64,000 bases of DNA from Balaenoptera acutorostrata. Lineage: Eukaryota > Chordata > Mammalia > Artiodactyla > Balaenopteridae. The notes under the pieces were generated by a model. That model was not told the origin of the DNA. It ran no database searches and saw only the letters and a program-made list of their open reading frames with translations. The DNA lies in assembly GCF_949987535.1 (NCBI RefSeq), contig NC_080075.1, positions 38,066,269 through 38,130,268 of the forward strand, in the 5' to 3' direction. Of this stretch, positions 24,075 to 35,045 are shown piece after piece (the stretch's first letter is position 1; every line of letters starts with the position of its first letter). The position numbers and the translations under genes are program-made.

Positions 24075-24415
24075 TCATATTGCCCAACAGGTTCTTGAGG
24101 TTAAATGCCAAGCATTATGGTCCTTGGTATGCCCAGTGGTTGCACACAGTAGGCATTCAAACACAATTTGTCTAAATACCCAAGGAATACTTGGATAGCA
24201 GGTCAGAACAAGCACTTCTTTCTTTCTAAAGCGCTTTGAAAGTGAAGCATCATTTAATTCTCATAAACAACCTTGTGAGATCGTTACTATTATGATCACC
24301 TGCATTTTCCAAAATAAGGAAAGGAAGGCTCAAAAAAAGCTTAGCATCTTGTTCAAGTCACAAAGTCAGTTTATGCTGGAGCTGGTCTGGGACCCAAGGC
24401 CTTTGACCATAAACG
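24075..24415. mobile_element. L2 3' end (+) and MIR (-)
   Basis: 24075-24185 resembles an L2 tail ('gttgcacacagtaggcattc'). 24215-24415 is a MIR in - orientation ('catttaattctcataaacaa', 'cattttccaaaataaggaaa', 'caagtcacaaagtcagttta'). Confidence 0.65.
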
Positions 24416-24995
24416 TGGATCTTCTTCCTATAAGGACCACAGAAGTCCATCAGCTGAAGAAGTCTATCTTCTGTCAAGTGTCTTTTTCTGGCCTCTAGTG
24501 TGCTCTCTTTTTTAAACTATCTCTTTGTTCTCTCTAGCTGAGACAGCTGTCTCCAGTTTTTTCTTTTAGCCAAAGGCAATCCAATTCATTAGGATTTATT
24601 TTCAGGGAGACAGAGACTCTCCTGTTTATCCAAGCTTCTATCAGACATATAAATGTATAATATGTCATTAAACTCTGAAATATATGACATAGTCATAACC
24701 ACACACAAGCTATTAAAAAGTTCGTTACCTCCAGTGGGAGATATTCACCATGCTTACTGCTCTCTCTTCTTTGCAAGGCCAGAGAGAGTAAGCTCTCTGG
24801 TTAGGGGAAATCTTTTAGTTTGTCTAGGAATCCTCCTCAAAGCAGTTGTATTACTGATAAATCCTAGTTTATTTGTAATGCATTGAAAGGCAATGTTTAA
24901 AAAAAAAAAAGAAACTTTTCAACACAAAAAGCACTGCCTGCCCTTTGAGAAAAAAAAATCAAACAATACTGAAATGAGTAAAGTAAGAAGTGAAA
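24416..24995. other. low-copy sequence
   Basis: No gene or repeat is recognised. Confidence 0.4.
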
Positions 24996-26106
24996 ATTCT
25001 CAAGAGAATGAGAACATAAGCCACGGACTGAGAGAAAATATTTGCAAAAGCCCTCTAACAGAGGCCTGATATCCAAAATATACAAAGAACACTTACAACT
25101 CAACAATAAAAAAATGAGCAACCTGATTAAACACTGAGCCAAAGACCTGAACAGACACCTCCCCAAAGATTTATAGATGGAAAATAAGCATATGAAAGGA
25201 TGCTCAATATCATATGTCATTAGGGAATTGCAAATTAAAACAGCAATGAGATATCACTACATACCTATTAGAATGGCCAAGTCCAAAATGCTAACAGCAT
25301 CCAGGGATCTGAAGTAACCGTCATTCATTGCTGGAGGGAATGCAAAATGGTACAGCCACTTCAGAAGACAGTTTGGCAGTTTCTTACAAAGTTATAGTCT
25401 TACCGTACAATCCTGCAATTTTGCGTTCCTTGGTATTTATCCAGATAAGTTGAAAACTTATGTCCACACAAAACCCTCTACACAGATGTTTATAGCAGTT
25501 TTATTCATAATTGCCACAATTGGAAGCAACCAAGATGTCCTTCAGCAGGTGAATGGATAAACTGTGGTACATCCAGACAATGGAACATTACTCAGTAATA
25601 AAAGGAAATGAGCTATCAAGCCATGAAAAGACATGGAGGAATTTAAATGCAAATTACTAAGTGCAAGAAGCCAATCAAAAAGGCTGCATACTATGTGATT
25701 CCAACTCTATGACATTCTCAAAAAGGCAAAACTATGGAGGTAGTAAAAAGATCAGTGGTTGCTAGGGGTTGTGGAGAGGGAAGGATGAATAAAGAGAGCA
25801 CAGAGGATTTTCAGGGCAGTGAAGATACTCTGTGTGATACTGTAATGCTGGATATATGTCATTATACACTTGTCAAAACCCATAGAATGTGCAACATTTA
25901 GAGTGAACCCTAATGTCAACTATGGACTCTGGGTGATAATCATGTGTCAGTGTAGGTTCATTGACTGTAACGAACGTACCCCTCTGGTGGGAGATGTTGA
26001 TAGTGAGAGTGGCTGGAGGTATGGGGGAGGGGACGTACAGGCAATATCTGCATCTTCTCTTCAGTTTTGTTATTAATTTAAAACTACTCTAAAAAATATT
26101 TTTTAA
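24996..26106 (+). mobile_element. LINE-1 3' end (about 1.1 kb)
   Basis: Clear L1M-type sense sequence: 'aatatacaaagaacacttac' (ORF2 C-terminal region), 'attgcaaattaaaacagcaa', 'tttatagcagttttattcat', 'aatggaacattactcagtaa', and a 3' UTR running to 'taaaactactctaaaaaata'. Stops interrupt the ORF2 remnant. Confidence 0.88.
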
Positions 26107-26341
26107 AGTGGAAGTTATTTTCCCTGTGCCTCCCATGACCAATCGCACTCCCCACATGTAATTGTTATTAAATGTTTAGTGTATTTACTTTCAGTCTTTT
26201 TTCTCACACACACATAATGTGTGTGGATATGTAAATTTTTTTAAAGGTCAGCAAAAGCTGTGTACATGTACAAGATTATAGCAGTGTCTCCTTATAATAG
26301 TGGAAATACTTAGAAGTATACAGTTGTTCAAATAAGGAATA
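26107..26341. other. unassigned AT-rich sequence
   Basis: No gene. There is a short CA/GT inverted motif around 26205-26225 (cacacacacataatgtgtgt). Confidence 0.4.
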
Positions 26342-26697
26342 CAGTCGTCCCTCTAGTATCCACAGGAGAGTGGTTACAGGACCCCCCCCCACCCCAAGAC
26401 ACCAAAATCCATGGATGCTCAAGAGCCCTATATAAAATGGCACAGTATTTGCATATAACCTACCCATATCCTCGTGTATACTTTAAATCATCCCTAAATT
26501 ACTTATACTACTTAATACAATGCAAATGCTATATACATAGTCGTAAATGCAGGGTAAATCTATGTAAATAGTTGCAATGTGTGTGGCAAATTCAAGTTTT
26601 GCTTTTTGGAACTTTCTGGAATTTTTTTAAAAATATTTTTGACCCATAGTTGGTTGAATCCATTGATGCCAAACCTGCAGATATGAAGGGCTGACTG
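26342..26697 (+). mobile_element. Tigger-type MITE (MER2-like), near complete
   Basis: Inverted termini 'cagtcgtccctctagtatcc' and 'gatatgaagggctgactg' are flanked on both sides by TA (26340-26341 and 26698-26699), as expected of Tc1/mariner insertion. The interior matches MER2 ('ttgcatataacctacccata', 'tatactttaaatcatcccta', 'gttggttgaatccattgatg'). No transposase is encoded. Confidence 0.88.
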
Positions 26698-26744
26698 TAG
26701 CTGAGTAAACTATGATATATGGCTAATTAAGCACTGTATAGTGG

Positions 26745-26960
26745 ACACTTCTGGAGACTCCAAGTTAGTTAGAGTCAGATAGAACTGGATTTAAATTCCC
26801 ATCTCGCTATTTAAACACATACTGAGCAATCTCCAAACCCTTAATTTTTCATCTGTACCATAAAAACCCAGAGGGCTGTTATATAGATTAAATTAAAAGC
26901 GAGACTGCGTATGAGGTCCTCAGCAAAGTGCCTGGCACCTCGGTGCTCCGTCAGTCATGG
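26745..26960 (+). mobile_element. MIR relic
   Basis: MIR order in + orientation: 'gatttaaattcccatctcgc', 'ttaatttttcatctgtacca', 'gctgttatatagattaaatt', 'aaagtgcctggcacctcgg'. Confidence 0.75.
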
Positions 26961-27047
26961 TCCCTCCTCCAGGGTAGACTCTTGTCTTGGTGATCATTGC
27001 TCTCCCCAGCAGCTTAACTCCACGCCTGGCACAAAGTAAGCAGTAAA

Positions 27048-27209
27048 ATAAACGCTGGCTGGGACTTCCCTGGCGGTCCAGTGGTTAAGACTCGGAGCTT
27101 CCACTGAAGGGAGCATGGGTGCGATCCCTGGTCTGGGAGCTAAGATCCTGCATACCGCACGGTGTGGCCAAAAAAAAAAGAAAAAGAAAAAAATAATAAA
27201 TGCTGGCTG
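27048..27209 (+). mobile_element. older short tRNA-type SINE
   Basis: The head 'gggacttccctggcggtcca' and B-box-like 'gtgcgatccctggtctggga' are followed directly by an A-rich tail. It lacks the long repeated module seen in the other copies. Flanks ATAAACGCTGGCTG (27048-27061) and ATAAATGCTGGCTG (27196-27209) are a target duplication with one mismatch, so it is older than the perfect-duplication copies. Confidence 0.9.
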
Positions 27210-27639
27210 AGTTGGACTGGAGTGGAATATTGTAACTTTTTAAAATCTGTATTTAGAGACAAGGTGTAGGGCTTGGGATTTCAAGGAAGACAATATTAAA
27301 AAGAGTGAGAGGCCGACACGAAGTTAGATGGTCCGGGGAAGTCGAGGTCAGGGAAGCCTCCGCTGCCCTGCACGATGTGGAGGGACCATCGCAGGTGACC
27401 TCAGGTCCTGCAGCACCTAAGGGGTGACTCTCAAGGGGCTGCCAGGAGCTCCCGGCCAGACCTCCCACCTGCCCCGGCAATGAGATTTTCTTTGTGCAGC
27501 TCTGTCACGACTCTCAGTTGACTCATTGAGAGAGAGCCCAAGCCTGGGCAAAGAAATGCAGAAATGTAAGTTCTGACAGGGGAAGAGGGGGACTCTCATG
27601 GCCCAACCTGTGGAATACTGCAGGAGCATTTTTCAAAAC
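27210..27639. other. low-copy sequence
   Basis: No gene or repeat is recognised. Confidence 0.4.
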
Positions 27640-28010
27640 TAAAAACAACTTTAGTTTTATACTACAGATATGTGCCCATTGCAGAGGAGAAATCATCCAT
27701 AATCTCACCTGCCAGAGAAAACCCCTGTTATCACCATGGTCTTATTTTCTCATGGATCTTTTCCTATACCTGCATACATGTATCATACATGTATGATATG
27801 TAAAATATTACATGTGTATGTATGTGTTTTTCATATATGATATCCTTTTATCATATCAATAAACAATCATCCATGACATCATTTTTAATGGCAGAATAGA
27901 ATTCCAGTGTCTGGCTAAACCATACTTTATCTAACCAATCATCGATTGTCAGACGTTTGGGTCATTTCCAAAATCTTGCTATTCTAAACAGTGCTGCCAG
28001 GAACTTAGAG
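27640..28010 (+). mobile_element. probable old LINE-type fragment with AT palindromes
   Basis: The 3' part ('gtcatttccaaaatcttgct', 'attctaaacagtgctgccag') resembles a common old L1 segment. 27765-27860 is dominated by catacatgtat / atgtatg self-complementary motifs. Confidence 0.4.
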
Positions 28011-28424
28011 CCGTGCAGTGAACTTCTGATTCTCTTTCACAGAGTGTGAAAGAGAACAACGGGCTATTTGCTCAATTGACCTCAACCCCAAAGCGTCACC
28101 CCTCTCCCTACCCCCGGCGATACCCAGTCCTCTGGAGTCTGGCTGCAGGAATCCACAGTCAGGACCTTGGCTTCTTGAGGATTTGTCCTCCTCCCGGAAG
28201 GAGCGTCTGAGCCTTTTTGAACCCACGTGATTTGATGCAAGGGCCCTGAAATCAGGCCAGCTCTCGGCAAAATTGGGAAGGAGGTGAAGGTAGTCTTGAC
28301 TCCCTCTCAACTCCCTTCCCTGGTACCGTCCACTCCTCCCAGGAGGCAACTGCCCAGTGCCCCACACCCCGCGCCCCGTCGCAGCATCTGACACCCTAAC
28401 TTCTGCAGCTGTGACAGTAGTCAG
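28011..28424. other. GC-richer low-copy block
   Basis: Higher GC and more CpG than the surroundings ('cccgcgccccgtcgcagcat' near 28368; 'ctcccggaagga' near 28192). A 144-codon frame on the - strand (28005-28439) is the only sizeable one and has no family resemblance. It is not repeat-like and could be the upstream part of a promoter. Confidence 0.4.
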
Positions 28425-28452
28425 GCTATAAAGAGCCATACATTCCAGGAAT
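28425..28452 (+). promoter_or_regulatory. TATA-like box next to palindromic STAT-type site
   Basis: A 'gctataaagagcc' TATA-like element lies at about 28425-28437 on the + strand, 5 bp before a palindrome acattccaggaatgt (28440-28454) that holds TTCCAGGAA, the canonical STAT/GAS form. The sequence shows motifs only, and activity is inference. Confidence 0.3.
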
Positions 28453-28568
28453 GTATAACCCTCAAAAAGTTCCCTTTAGCATCTTGAGTCAACCAACATG
28501 GCTTGAACTAAACACTGCCAGGAGGCATAGGTGGGTAAGACATCACTGCCCTCAGTTGGCTTATACTC

Positions 28569-28997
28569 TGTAGTAGGTTCCTAAGGCTGCCATAACAAAG
28601 TGCCACAAACCGGGTGCCTTAAAACAACAAAAATCTATTGTCTTACAGTTCTGGGGGCTACATGTCGGAAATCAAGGTGTCTGCAGAGCCATGCTCCCTC
28701 TGACAGCTCCCTCTTCCTAGTGTCAGATGGTTGCCAGCAACCCTTGACATTCCTTGGCTTGGAGCTTCACCACTCCAATCTCTGCCTCTGCTTTCCCATG
28801 GCCTTTTCCCTGTGTATCTATATCTCTGTGTCCAAGTTTCCTTCTTCTAATAGGACACTAGTCATATTGGATTAGACTCACTCTTATCTTGCATGACCTC
28901 ATCTTGCTTTATTGCGTCTGCAAATTCCAAATAAGATCATATTCTGAAGTTCTGGGTGGACATGAATTTTGGGGGGTACACAACTCAACCCAGGACA
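28569..28997 (-). mobile_element. solo MaLR LTR (MST/MLT1 type)
   Basis: The reverse complement reads as an MST/MLT1 LTR: '(g)gctgccataacaaagtgcca', 'acaacaaaaatctattgtct', 'tacagttctgggggctacat', 'gtcatattggattagactca', 'gaattttggggggtacacaa'. It starts tgtagtagg and ends ggaca. No internal retroviral sequence is attached, so it is a solo LTR. Confidence 0.82.
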
Positions 28998-29979
28998 CAC
29001 CCTGATAGATGCAATGATGAATAAGAAACAATCACCACCACAGGCATGAAATTGTTATTACAGCTTTAAACGGACCAGGATGGATCAGATGTGAGAGTGA
29101 GTATGGGGTGCAAGGAATTGTGAACCTGAGGGTGCCCTAGAAACACCTTTAAGTCACCCTGTCTCACAGCTCCTAGTCTGGCTATGCCTATAAATTAGAC
29201 TTGCTGTGAGCTCCCAATGGGCCTACTGAACCCCCCTGTTAATTAAGGAATACTTCTTGAATTCTCTCTGGCTCTACTCACAACCCCATTTCCTTTGAAC
29301 CATAGGTTCTGCAGAATATCACGGCAGGGGAAAGACAGACCCTAATGAGGAACGTATAAAGGCAAAACTGCAACACCTTTTCCCCTAATTTGCTGTGCTT
29401 TTTGCAGATCTTTTCCCTTTCCCTCTGCTATCTCAAGTTGAAAACACTGTAGGAGGTGCCGGAAGCAGCAGTCTCCATTTTTGAACCAGTGAGATTGCGC
29501 TTTCCTGCCCCGGCTGTGCACTGCTAACACTGCAGGGTCACAGGCTTTTTCGGGGACCATGAGGGCTGAGCCCTTCTCTGGAGTTCAGGCAGCAGTCTCT
29601 GCATTTCCAGAGCTGAACCTCAGTGCTGGAAGTGTGTGACAGATACTGAGATTTGAGTGTCGCCCCATCACGACAAATTCCTTGTAGAGGCAGCAAGGTA
29701 CTCTCCAGAGGCGTTGGCATCATACCTAAACCTTACCTTGGACAGCTTCAAGGAGGTTTATTATCTTTCTCCACCAGCTCTTATGAATGACAGGAGTAAC
29801 TCATAACAAGTGCTTTCATGGTCGATGCCCCACACATAGTCCCCCAGCATGTGGTCCACTATGGACGAGGACCCTGAGCCCAGGCTGCCTTCCACAGGCA
29901 CCTTTCACTCCTGGCCTGAGAGCTTTCTTTGACTGCCAGTGGAGAGCAGTCTGAAAGCATCAGGGAGGTAAGCCACTGG
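28998..29979. other. low-copy sequence
   Basis: No gene or repeat is recognised over nearly 1 kb. Confidence 0.4.
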
Positions 29980-30275
29980 GAGCAACCCTCAGGCAATGAG
30001 TAACAGGAGATGGTGTAAAACACCCCAACTTTCCTGCCCCTGGGAGGAGGCGGGGACGACTCAGAGCTGTGCTTTCTGCCATCTCCCAGAGGTCCCAGGA
30101 CGACCTGAGCTCCAAATGCCCGCAGTGGTAACCTGCTTATTAAAGTATCCTGAAAATATTTTCTCACTTCCCCACTCCCTTCCCCGTGCTTCCTGGGCTC
30201 ACTTCCCAAATAAACTACTTGCACTCAAATCCATGTCTCTAGGTCAGCCTCTGGGCACCCAGCTTAAGACACACA
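29980..30275 (+). mobile_element. ancient MaLR/ERVL-like LTR 3' portion
   Basis: The end 'cttcccaaataaactacttg', 'cactcaaatccatgtctcta', 'cacccagcttaagacac' is a typical old LTR polyadenylation and 3' end. It resembles 6965-7035 and 32380-32423. Confidence 0.5.
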
Positions 30276-30590
30276 GTTGTGTTAGTGTACATTTCCCTGT
30301 TGGATAGTGAGCTCCTTAAAGACAGGTCCCATACCACAGTCTCTGAGCACTTTCCATTTGGTCCCTGCCAAATGCTGTCTATGCATTACCTCATTGCACC
30401 TGCAGAACAACCCTTAGAGGTCTCCACTATTATTATTCCCATTTTACAAATGAGGGAAATGAAGCTCAGAGAGCTTAAGTCACTTTTCGAAGGTCACACA
30501 GCCTATAAGAAGCAGAGCCAGGATTCGAACCAAGGTGGTCTCTCTCTGAAGCCTATACTGTTGATCACTGCTGGCAGAAATGGTATTCAA
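30276..30590. mobile_element. L2-like fragment (+) then MIR (-)
   Basis: 30290-30345 has 'tagtgagctccttaaagaca' of L2 type. 30385-30580 is a MIR in - orientation with an excellent core: 'ttattattcccattttacaa', 'gaagctcagagagcttaagt', 'ggtcacacagcctataagaa', 'gagccaggattcgaaccaag'. Confidence 0.8.
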
Positions 30591-32359
30591 TAAATATTTA
30601 TGGGAGGAAGGAAGATGTTAGCAAACAAACTCAACAAGCATTGGTACGAAGTGGTCATTATTTGGATGCTGGAGACAGGGCCCAAGACCAGCCAATTTCT
30701 CTAACATGTTTAAGACCCAGCAGAGATAAAGCCATCAGTGTGTCCTTACCCAAATTTTCACAAATCTTTTTTCTACTCATTTATTGATTTGAGGAGCATT
30801 CATTGATCCTTACTGTGTCTAAGACTCTGGACCAGGCCCTGTGGTGAATACAAATTTAAGGAGTGTGTGATCTATGGGGGTTGGGGGGGGGCGACGATAA
30901 AGATAAGGCACGAGTACCTGAAAAGATAAATTACAAGACCAGAGTTGTCATCGGGCAGAAGAGATGCATCACCAGGTGAGTTGATCAGAAAAGTGCTGTT
31001 TTTGGAGGGGAAGGTGACCTTTGGGAAGTGGAGTGGACAGACCACAGACAACTGGAGGAAGTGGGGCTTAAAGGATGGGGACAACTTGGTGGCCAGAAGC
31101 AGGGTCAGAGAGGGAGAATGAAAGGGGACAGACGGGTGAGTAAAGCCACAGAGCATAGGAATCTAGACGATTCTCTTCATTATTCTGCCCTGCCCCTTCC
31201 TCGAGTCAAAGCTAATTGGGAAGGAAAAGGAGATGTTTGCCAGGAGCAAAACCAAGGTTGAAGAGACAATCCCAGAGGATATTAGACACATGGTAATTCG
31301 AAACTGCTTTTCAAGCCAAGACATGCATAAAGGAATACAGATCACATATTAAAGAGGTCACCTTTCCTTCAGGTCTGAGGGATGATTGAAGACGATGACG
31401 CATGTGCCCGCCACAGCTGCCAGCTCTGAAAACTTGGCACCAGAGGACACTGCATGACCACCAGTTCTCACTACTGTGCTTGGATCACACAGCCTGGAAC
31501 CTGGGAGTCACCAACTTTGGGGGTTGAAGATATTTCCCTGAAGGCTTGGCAACAGACCTCATTTACGGTTCCTGTGCTGGGGGAGGATTTCTCCTTTGCT
31601 TGCCCTCACCTTCTCCCCAGTGAGGGAGTGGGCAGGCCAGATTGACACACTGGACGGAAACAGAATAGCCAAGCACTCTGCACGGTTCTGTGAAGAGGCT
31701 GGGCACGAAAAGCATCAAAGGCTCTCGAACATGGTCAGAACTCACTCAAAGGACCTCACCTTAGTGGCTGTGCGCAGAGCTAAAAGCTCCCACTATCCTT
31801 CAATCATCTCCCGATAAACATACAGTCTAAGTAAAAACAATATCTGCTATGTAAACACAGCTTCAAGACCTACCCCCAGGTCCCAGCCAGATGGCTGCCT
31901 TCAGGCCTCTCGCAAATAGAAATTCCACAGCCACCTTTCTTGCCAGCTCACTGGGGAAACTAGAGCTTTACAGCCAGGGTGATAGGAAGACAAAGGCTGG
32001 ATCTCAGTCCCAGGAAGTTCCAAATAGCTTTGCTGTTTACTCAGCAAGAGCTCCGGAGGCTCAACCAACCCCCGCAGTGGTTGGAGTGACATTAGGCAGC
32101 CTACGGGGTCTATGCGGGGATCGTGTCCTGGATTTCCCCACACTCTGCCAAAGACCAGGCGAGGGTGGGAGGTATTGATGTCCATGGGGCAACCGTTGCC
32201 CACTAGGGCGTGAGGGCAGAAGGACACATGCTTCTCCCACCCCCTCTTCCCCCACCCCCGGATGTTCCTGTGCTGCATTTCACAAAGCTTCTCAGGAAGC
32301 AGCCAATTCAATAACTCATCCCTTTGTTGGCTCTCCCGCCTTCTCTGTTTCACTCTCAA
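30591..32359. other. mostly low-copy sequence
   Basis: An ancient repeat fragment lies at about 30775-30850 ('tcattgatccttactgtgtc'). A G-run lies at 30881-30890. Otherwise no gene or repeat is recognised. A 152-codon frame on the - strand (31901-32359) has no family or splice support. Confidence 0.4.
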
Positions 32360-32423
32360 ATAGACAGCTCACATATAAACTTTCCTATCAAGTTCTGCTT
32401 TTGGAAGAACCCAGGCTAAGACA
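32360..32423 (+). mobile_element. ancient LTR 3' end fragment
   Basis: 'tctgcttttggaagaaccca' with 'ggctaagacac' is the same terminal pattern as in other old MaLR/ERVL-like LTRs in the window. Confidence 0.4.
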
Positions 32424-33231
32424 CTCAGCAACCTCAAAAGATATCACCTGACTCCTGAAAACAGCTCCACAGGGCACAGCTGTGAGGGTTTCCTCCGTCC
32501 TTGCTTACGTGTGTCTCGAATGTGAACGTTTCTGCTGTAACCAGTGAGGCATTAACTCTGAGACAGGTTCTCAGCACATCCAGCCCAAAGAAGGAGGAAA
32601 ATGATCCCTCTACCTGCATGGGGAGGCATGGCAAGTGAATTCTTTTCACCAAGTCCTGTTTCATTTTGTCAATTCACTAGAACCCATCTTGTGGGAGGGC
32701 TACTACTGACTCACCATGTAAAAATGGGAAGAACAGTTTCATTAGAAGTGGGATGTTTCACACACTTCTTACATACACACATCAGGACACAAAGTGGGGT
32801 GACACGGTTTGCCTGATGTCTAAGTGTCCTCAACTCGATAGAGAGATTTTAACCAAATATAGCCAGGAGGCTTCCGTTTGAGAATCTAGTTCCCTCTTCC
32901 AAAGCAGATGATGGGTGAGAATAAGGAAGGGGGCTGGAGAAGTGGGGTAGAATAGAAGTAGAGTTCAAATAAACCTGAGAGGAAAGAGCAGAATTCTCAA
33001 GAGAGGAGGGAAGGAAAACCTCATCTACACTTTCTGTTTAATGCCTGGGTCTGACCATAATGGCTTTCAAAGCAATAAAGGAAACAACTAGAAATGTATA
33101 TGTCGTGGGGAGAAAAGGTTGAGCTTTGTCTGGGGTGTGAGAACTAAGATTACAAATAGCGAAGAAAACAAAAAAAGAGTGGTGTTTAGTTTTTCACACT
33201 TGTCACAGATCAAAAATCACATTTTAATCTT
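32424..33231. other. low-copy sequence
   Basis: No gene or repeat is recognised. Confidence 0.4.
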
Positions 33232-33592
33232 AAAACTTTGTTGTGGGGCTTCCCTGGTGGCGCAGTGGTTGAGAATCTGCCTGCTAATGCAGGGGACACG
33301 GGTTCGAGCCCTGGTCTGGGAAGATCCCACATGCCACGGAGCAGCTGGGCCCGTGAGCCACAATTGCTGAGCCTGCGCGTCTGGAGCCTGTGCCCCGCGA
33401 CGGGAGGGGCCGCGATAGAGAAAGGCCCGCGCACCGCGATGAAGAGCGGTCCCCGCACCGCGATGAAGAGTGGCCCCCGCTTGCCGCAACTGGAGAAAGC
33501 CCTCGCACGAACCGAAGACCCAACACAGCCAAAAATAAATAAATAAATAAATAAATAAATAAGAAAATCCTTTAAAAAAAAACTTTGTTGTG
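33232..33592 (+). mobile_element. CHR-type SINE with internal 24-bp duplication
   Basis: A full-length copy in + orientation. The A box tggcgcagtgg lies at 33258-33268, the B box ggttcgagccc at 33301-33311, and an (AAAT)n tail at 33531-33562. Target duplication aaaactttgttgtg flanks it at 33232-33245 and 33579-33592. The 24-bp unit at 33430-33453 is repeated at 33454-33477 with small changes (gagcggtccc versus gagtggcccc). Its antisense open frames of 80-90 codons are SINE artefacts. Confidence 0.95.
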
Positions 33593-33780
33593 ATTATAAC
33601 ATTATCATTTTTTCTATATTAAAAAGGGTAAACAAAAAAACTGTTTCTGAGGTTTTTGGAAGTGTGTGAATCAAAAGAAAATCTTTTTTTCCCTGCCTTC
33701 ACCCCTGTAACAGGGGCTGTAACATCTCCAGGGTCCTGGATATTCAGTCTCATAGCATCTTGGAGTCTGGCTAGAATCGT

Positions 33781-34340
33781 GGGCTATGCAAATCCCACTC
33801 CTAGGTATTTACCCAAAAGAAATGGGTAAATGCCTAGGAGTTTTTCCATTCACAAGAAAACCTGTACACAAATGTTGATGCATCTTTATTCATAATCCCC
33901 CAAACTGGGCACCACCCAAGTATCCTTCAACTAGTGAATGGAAACCAACTATGGTACATCCATACACTGTAATAGTACTCAGCAAAAAAAGAAAAAGAAA
34001 AAAGGAACAAACAACAGATGTATGTAGCAACAGAAGAAGGAATCTCACGTGCACTTTGCTAAGTGAAAGGAGCCAGTCTCAAAGGGCTGTATGGTTCCAT
34101 TTACTCTGGAAAAGGCAAAATAGACAGAAAACAGATTCCTGGATGCCCAGGGCTGCTGGTGAATGGATTGACTACATAGGGGTACCAGGGGATTTTTGGG
34201 GGTGATGGAACTGCTCTATACATTGATTGTGGTGGTGGTTTTACAACTGTATGCATTTGTCAAAGCTCATAGAACTGTATACCACTAAAAAGGGTACATT
34301 TTACTGTATGTAAATTATACCCCAACTTACAAAAAGGCAT
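33781..34340 (+). mobile_element. LINE-1 3' end with hairpin mutation
   Basis: An L1ME-like 3' end: 'gatgcatctttattcataat', 'actatggtacatccatacac', 'tgcatttgtcaaagctcata', 'actgtatgtaaattatacc'. Near its start, 33798-33815 and 33823-33840 form an 18-bp inverted repeat with one mismatch around a 7-nt loop. Confidence 0.82.
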
Positions 34341-34530
34341 GAATTGTGGAGTCCCCAGCCTGGGAAAAACCTCAGCTCCACCACTTCCTTTTGTGTGACC
34401 TTGGACAAGTTACTTAGGCTTTCTGGGTCTCGGTTTCCTCATCTGTACACAAGGGTTCAATAGCTCCTGCTTCATGGGTTTGTTACAAGGATTCAGTGAA
34501 TAAACACAGTGCCTGACACCCACTCAGCAT
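34341..34530 (+). mobile_element. MIR
   Basis: MIR order is clear: 'cctcagctccaccacttcct', 'tgaccttggacaagttactt', 'ctcggtttcctcatctgtac', 'gggtttgttacaaggattca', 'acacagtgcctgacaccca'. Confidence 0.85.
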
Positions 34531-35045
34531 CAGATCTCCCAATGACCATCCAGCCAAGAATCACAGCGTGAAGTCCCTCCCCACTGGGTCCTGATAGCTC
34601 TCGGCCCTGTACTCTTCCACCCCAGGCCTCCCACCACCTGCCCTCTGCCCAGCCTGGACTCCTGGGGAGGAATTGATGCCATCCTTCGAGAACTCTGGGA
34701 AGCAATCTGGATTGCATTAGAACTTGGTATTACTGAAACCTGGCTTTGAGTTCCAACCAACTTCCCAGGTGGTGCATCCATTACATTGGGTAACAAGATG
34801 AATCCCCTCTAAAGAGGTTTTCATTGATTAGGATTGATTAGGGTGAATCATTTATTAGGATGAAGTTCAGGGCCTGGACCGCACTGTGGGCAGGATTTGA
34901 GGGCTCATTCGTTCACTAACAGAGGCAATCACGCAACAAGGTTGCATCCAGCAGCTCTTCTGTGCTAGGGTCTGTGCCGGGGGTGCTGGGTTGCAAGGGA
35001 GAGTCACACCACTCCTTCCCTGCTTCTACCCCTGTGTGTGCACAG
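34531..35045. other. low-copy sequence
   Basis: No repeat is recognised. It precedes the possible exon that starts at 35046. Confidence 0.4.

Noticed and set aside
28005..28439. 144-codon frame on the - strand
   Set aside because: No homology that I recognise. The region is better described by its motifs on the + strand. Kept as a possible regulatory block only.
31901..32359. 152-codon frame on the - strand
   Set aside because: No domain, and the 5' part borders an old LTR fragment. Probably chance.
33210..33546. Arg/Ser/Gly-rich frames of 80-100 codons on both strands
   Set aside because: They lie wholly inside a CHR SINE. Similar frames recur at 0.9, 14.95, 35.5, 37.2, 43.1, 46.1, 60.0 and 62.2 kb for the same reason.
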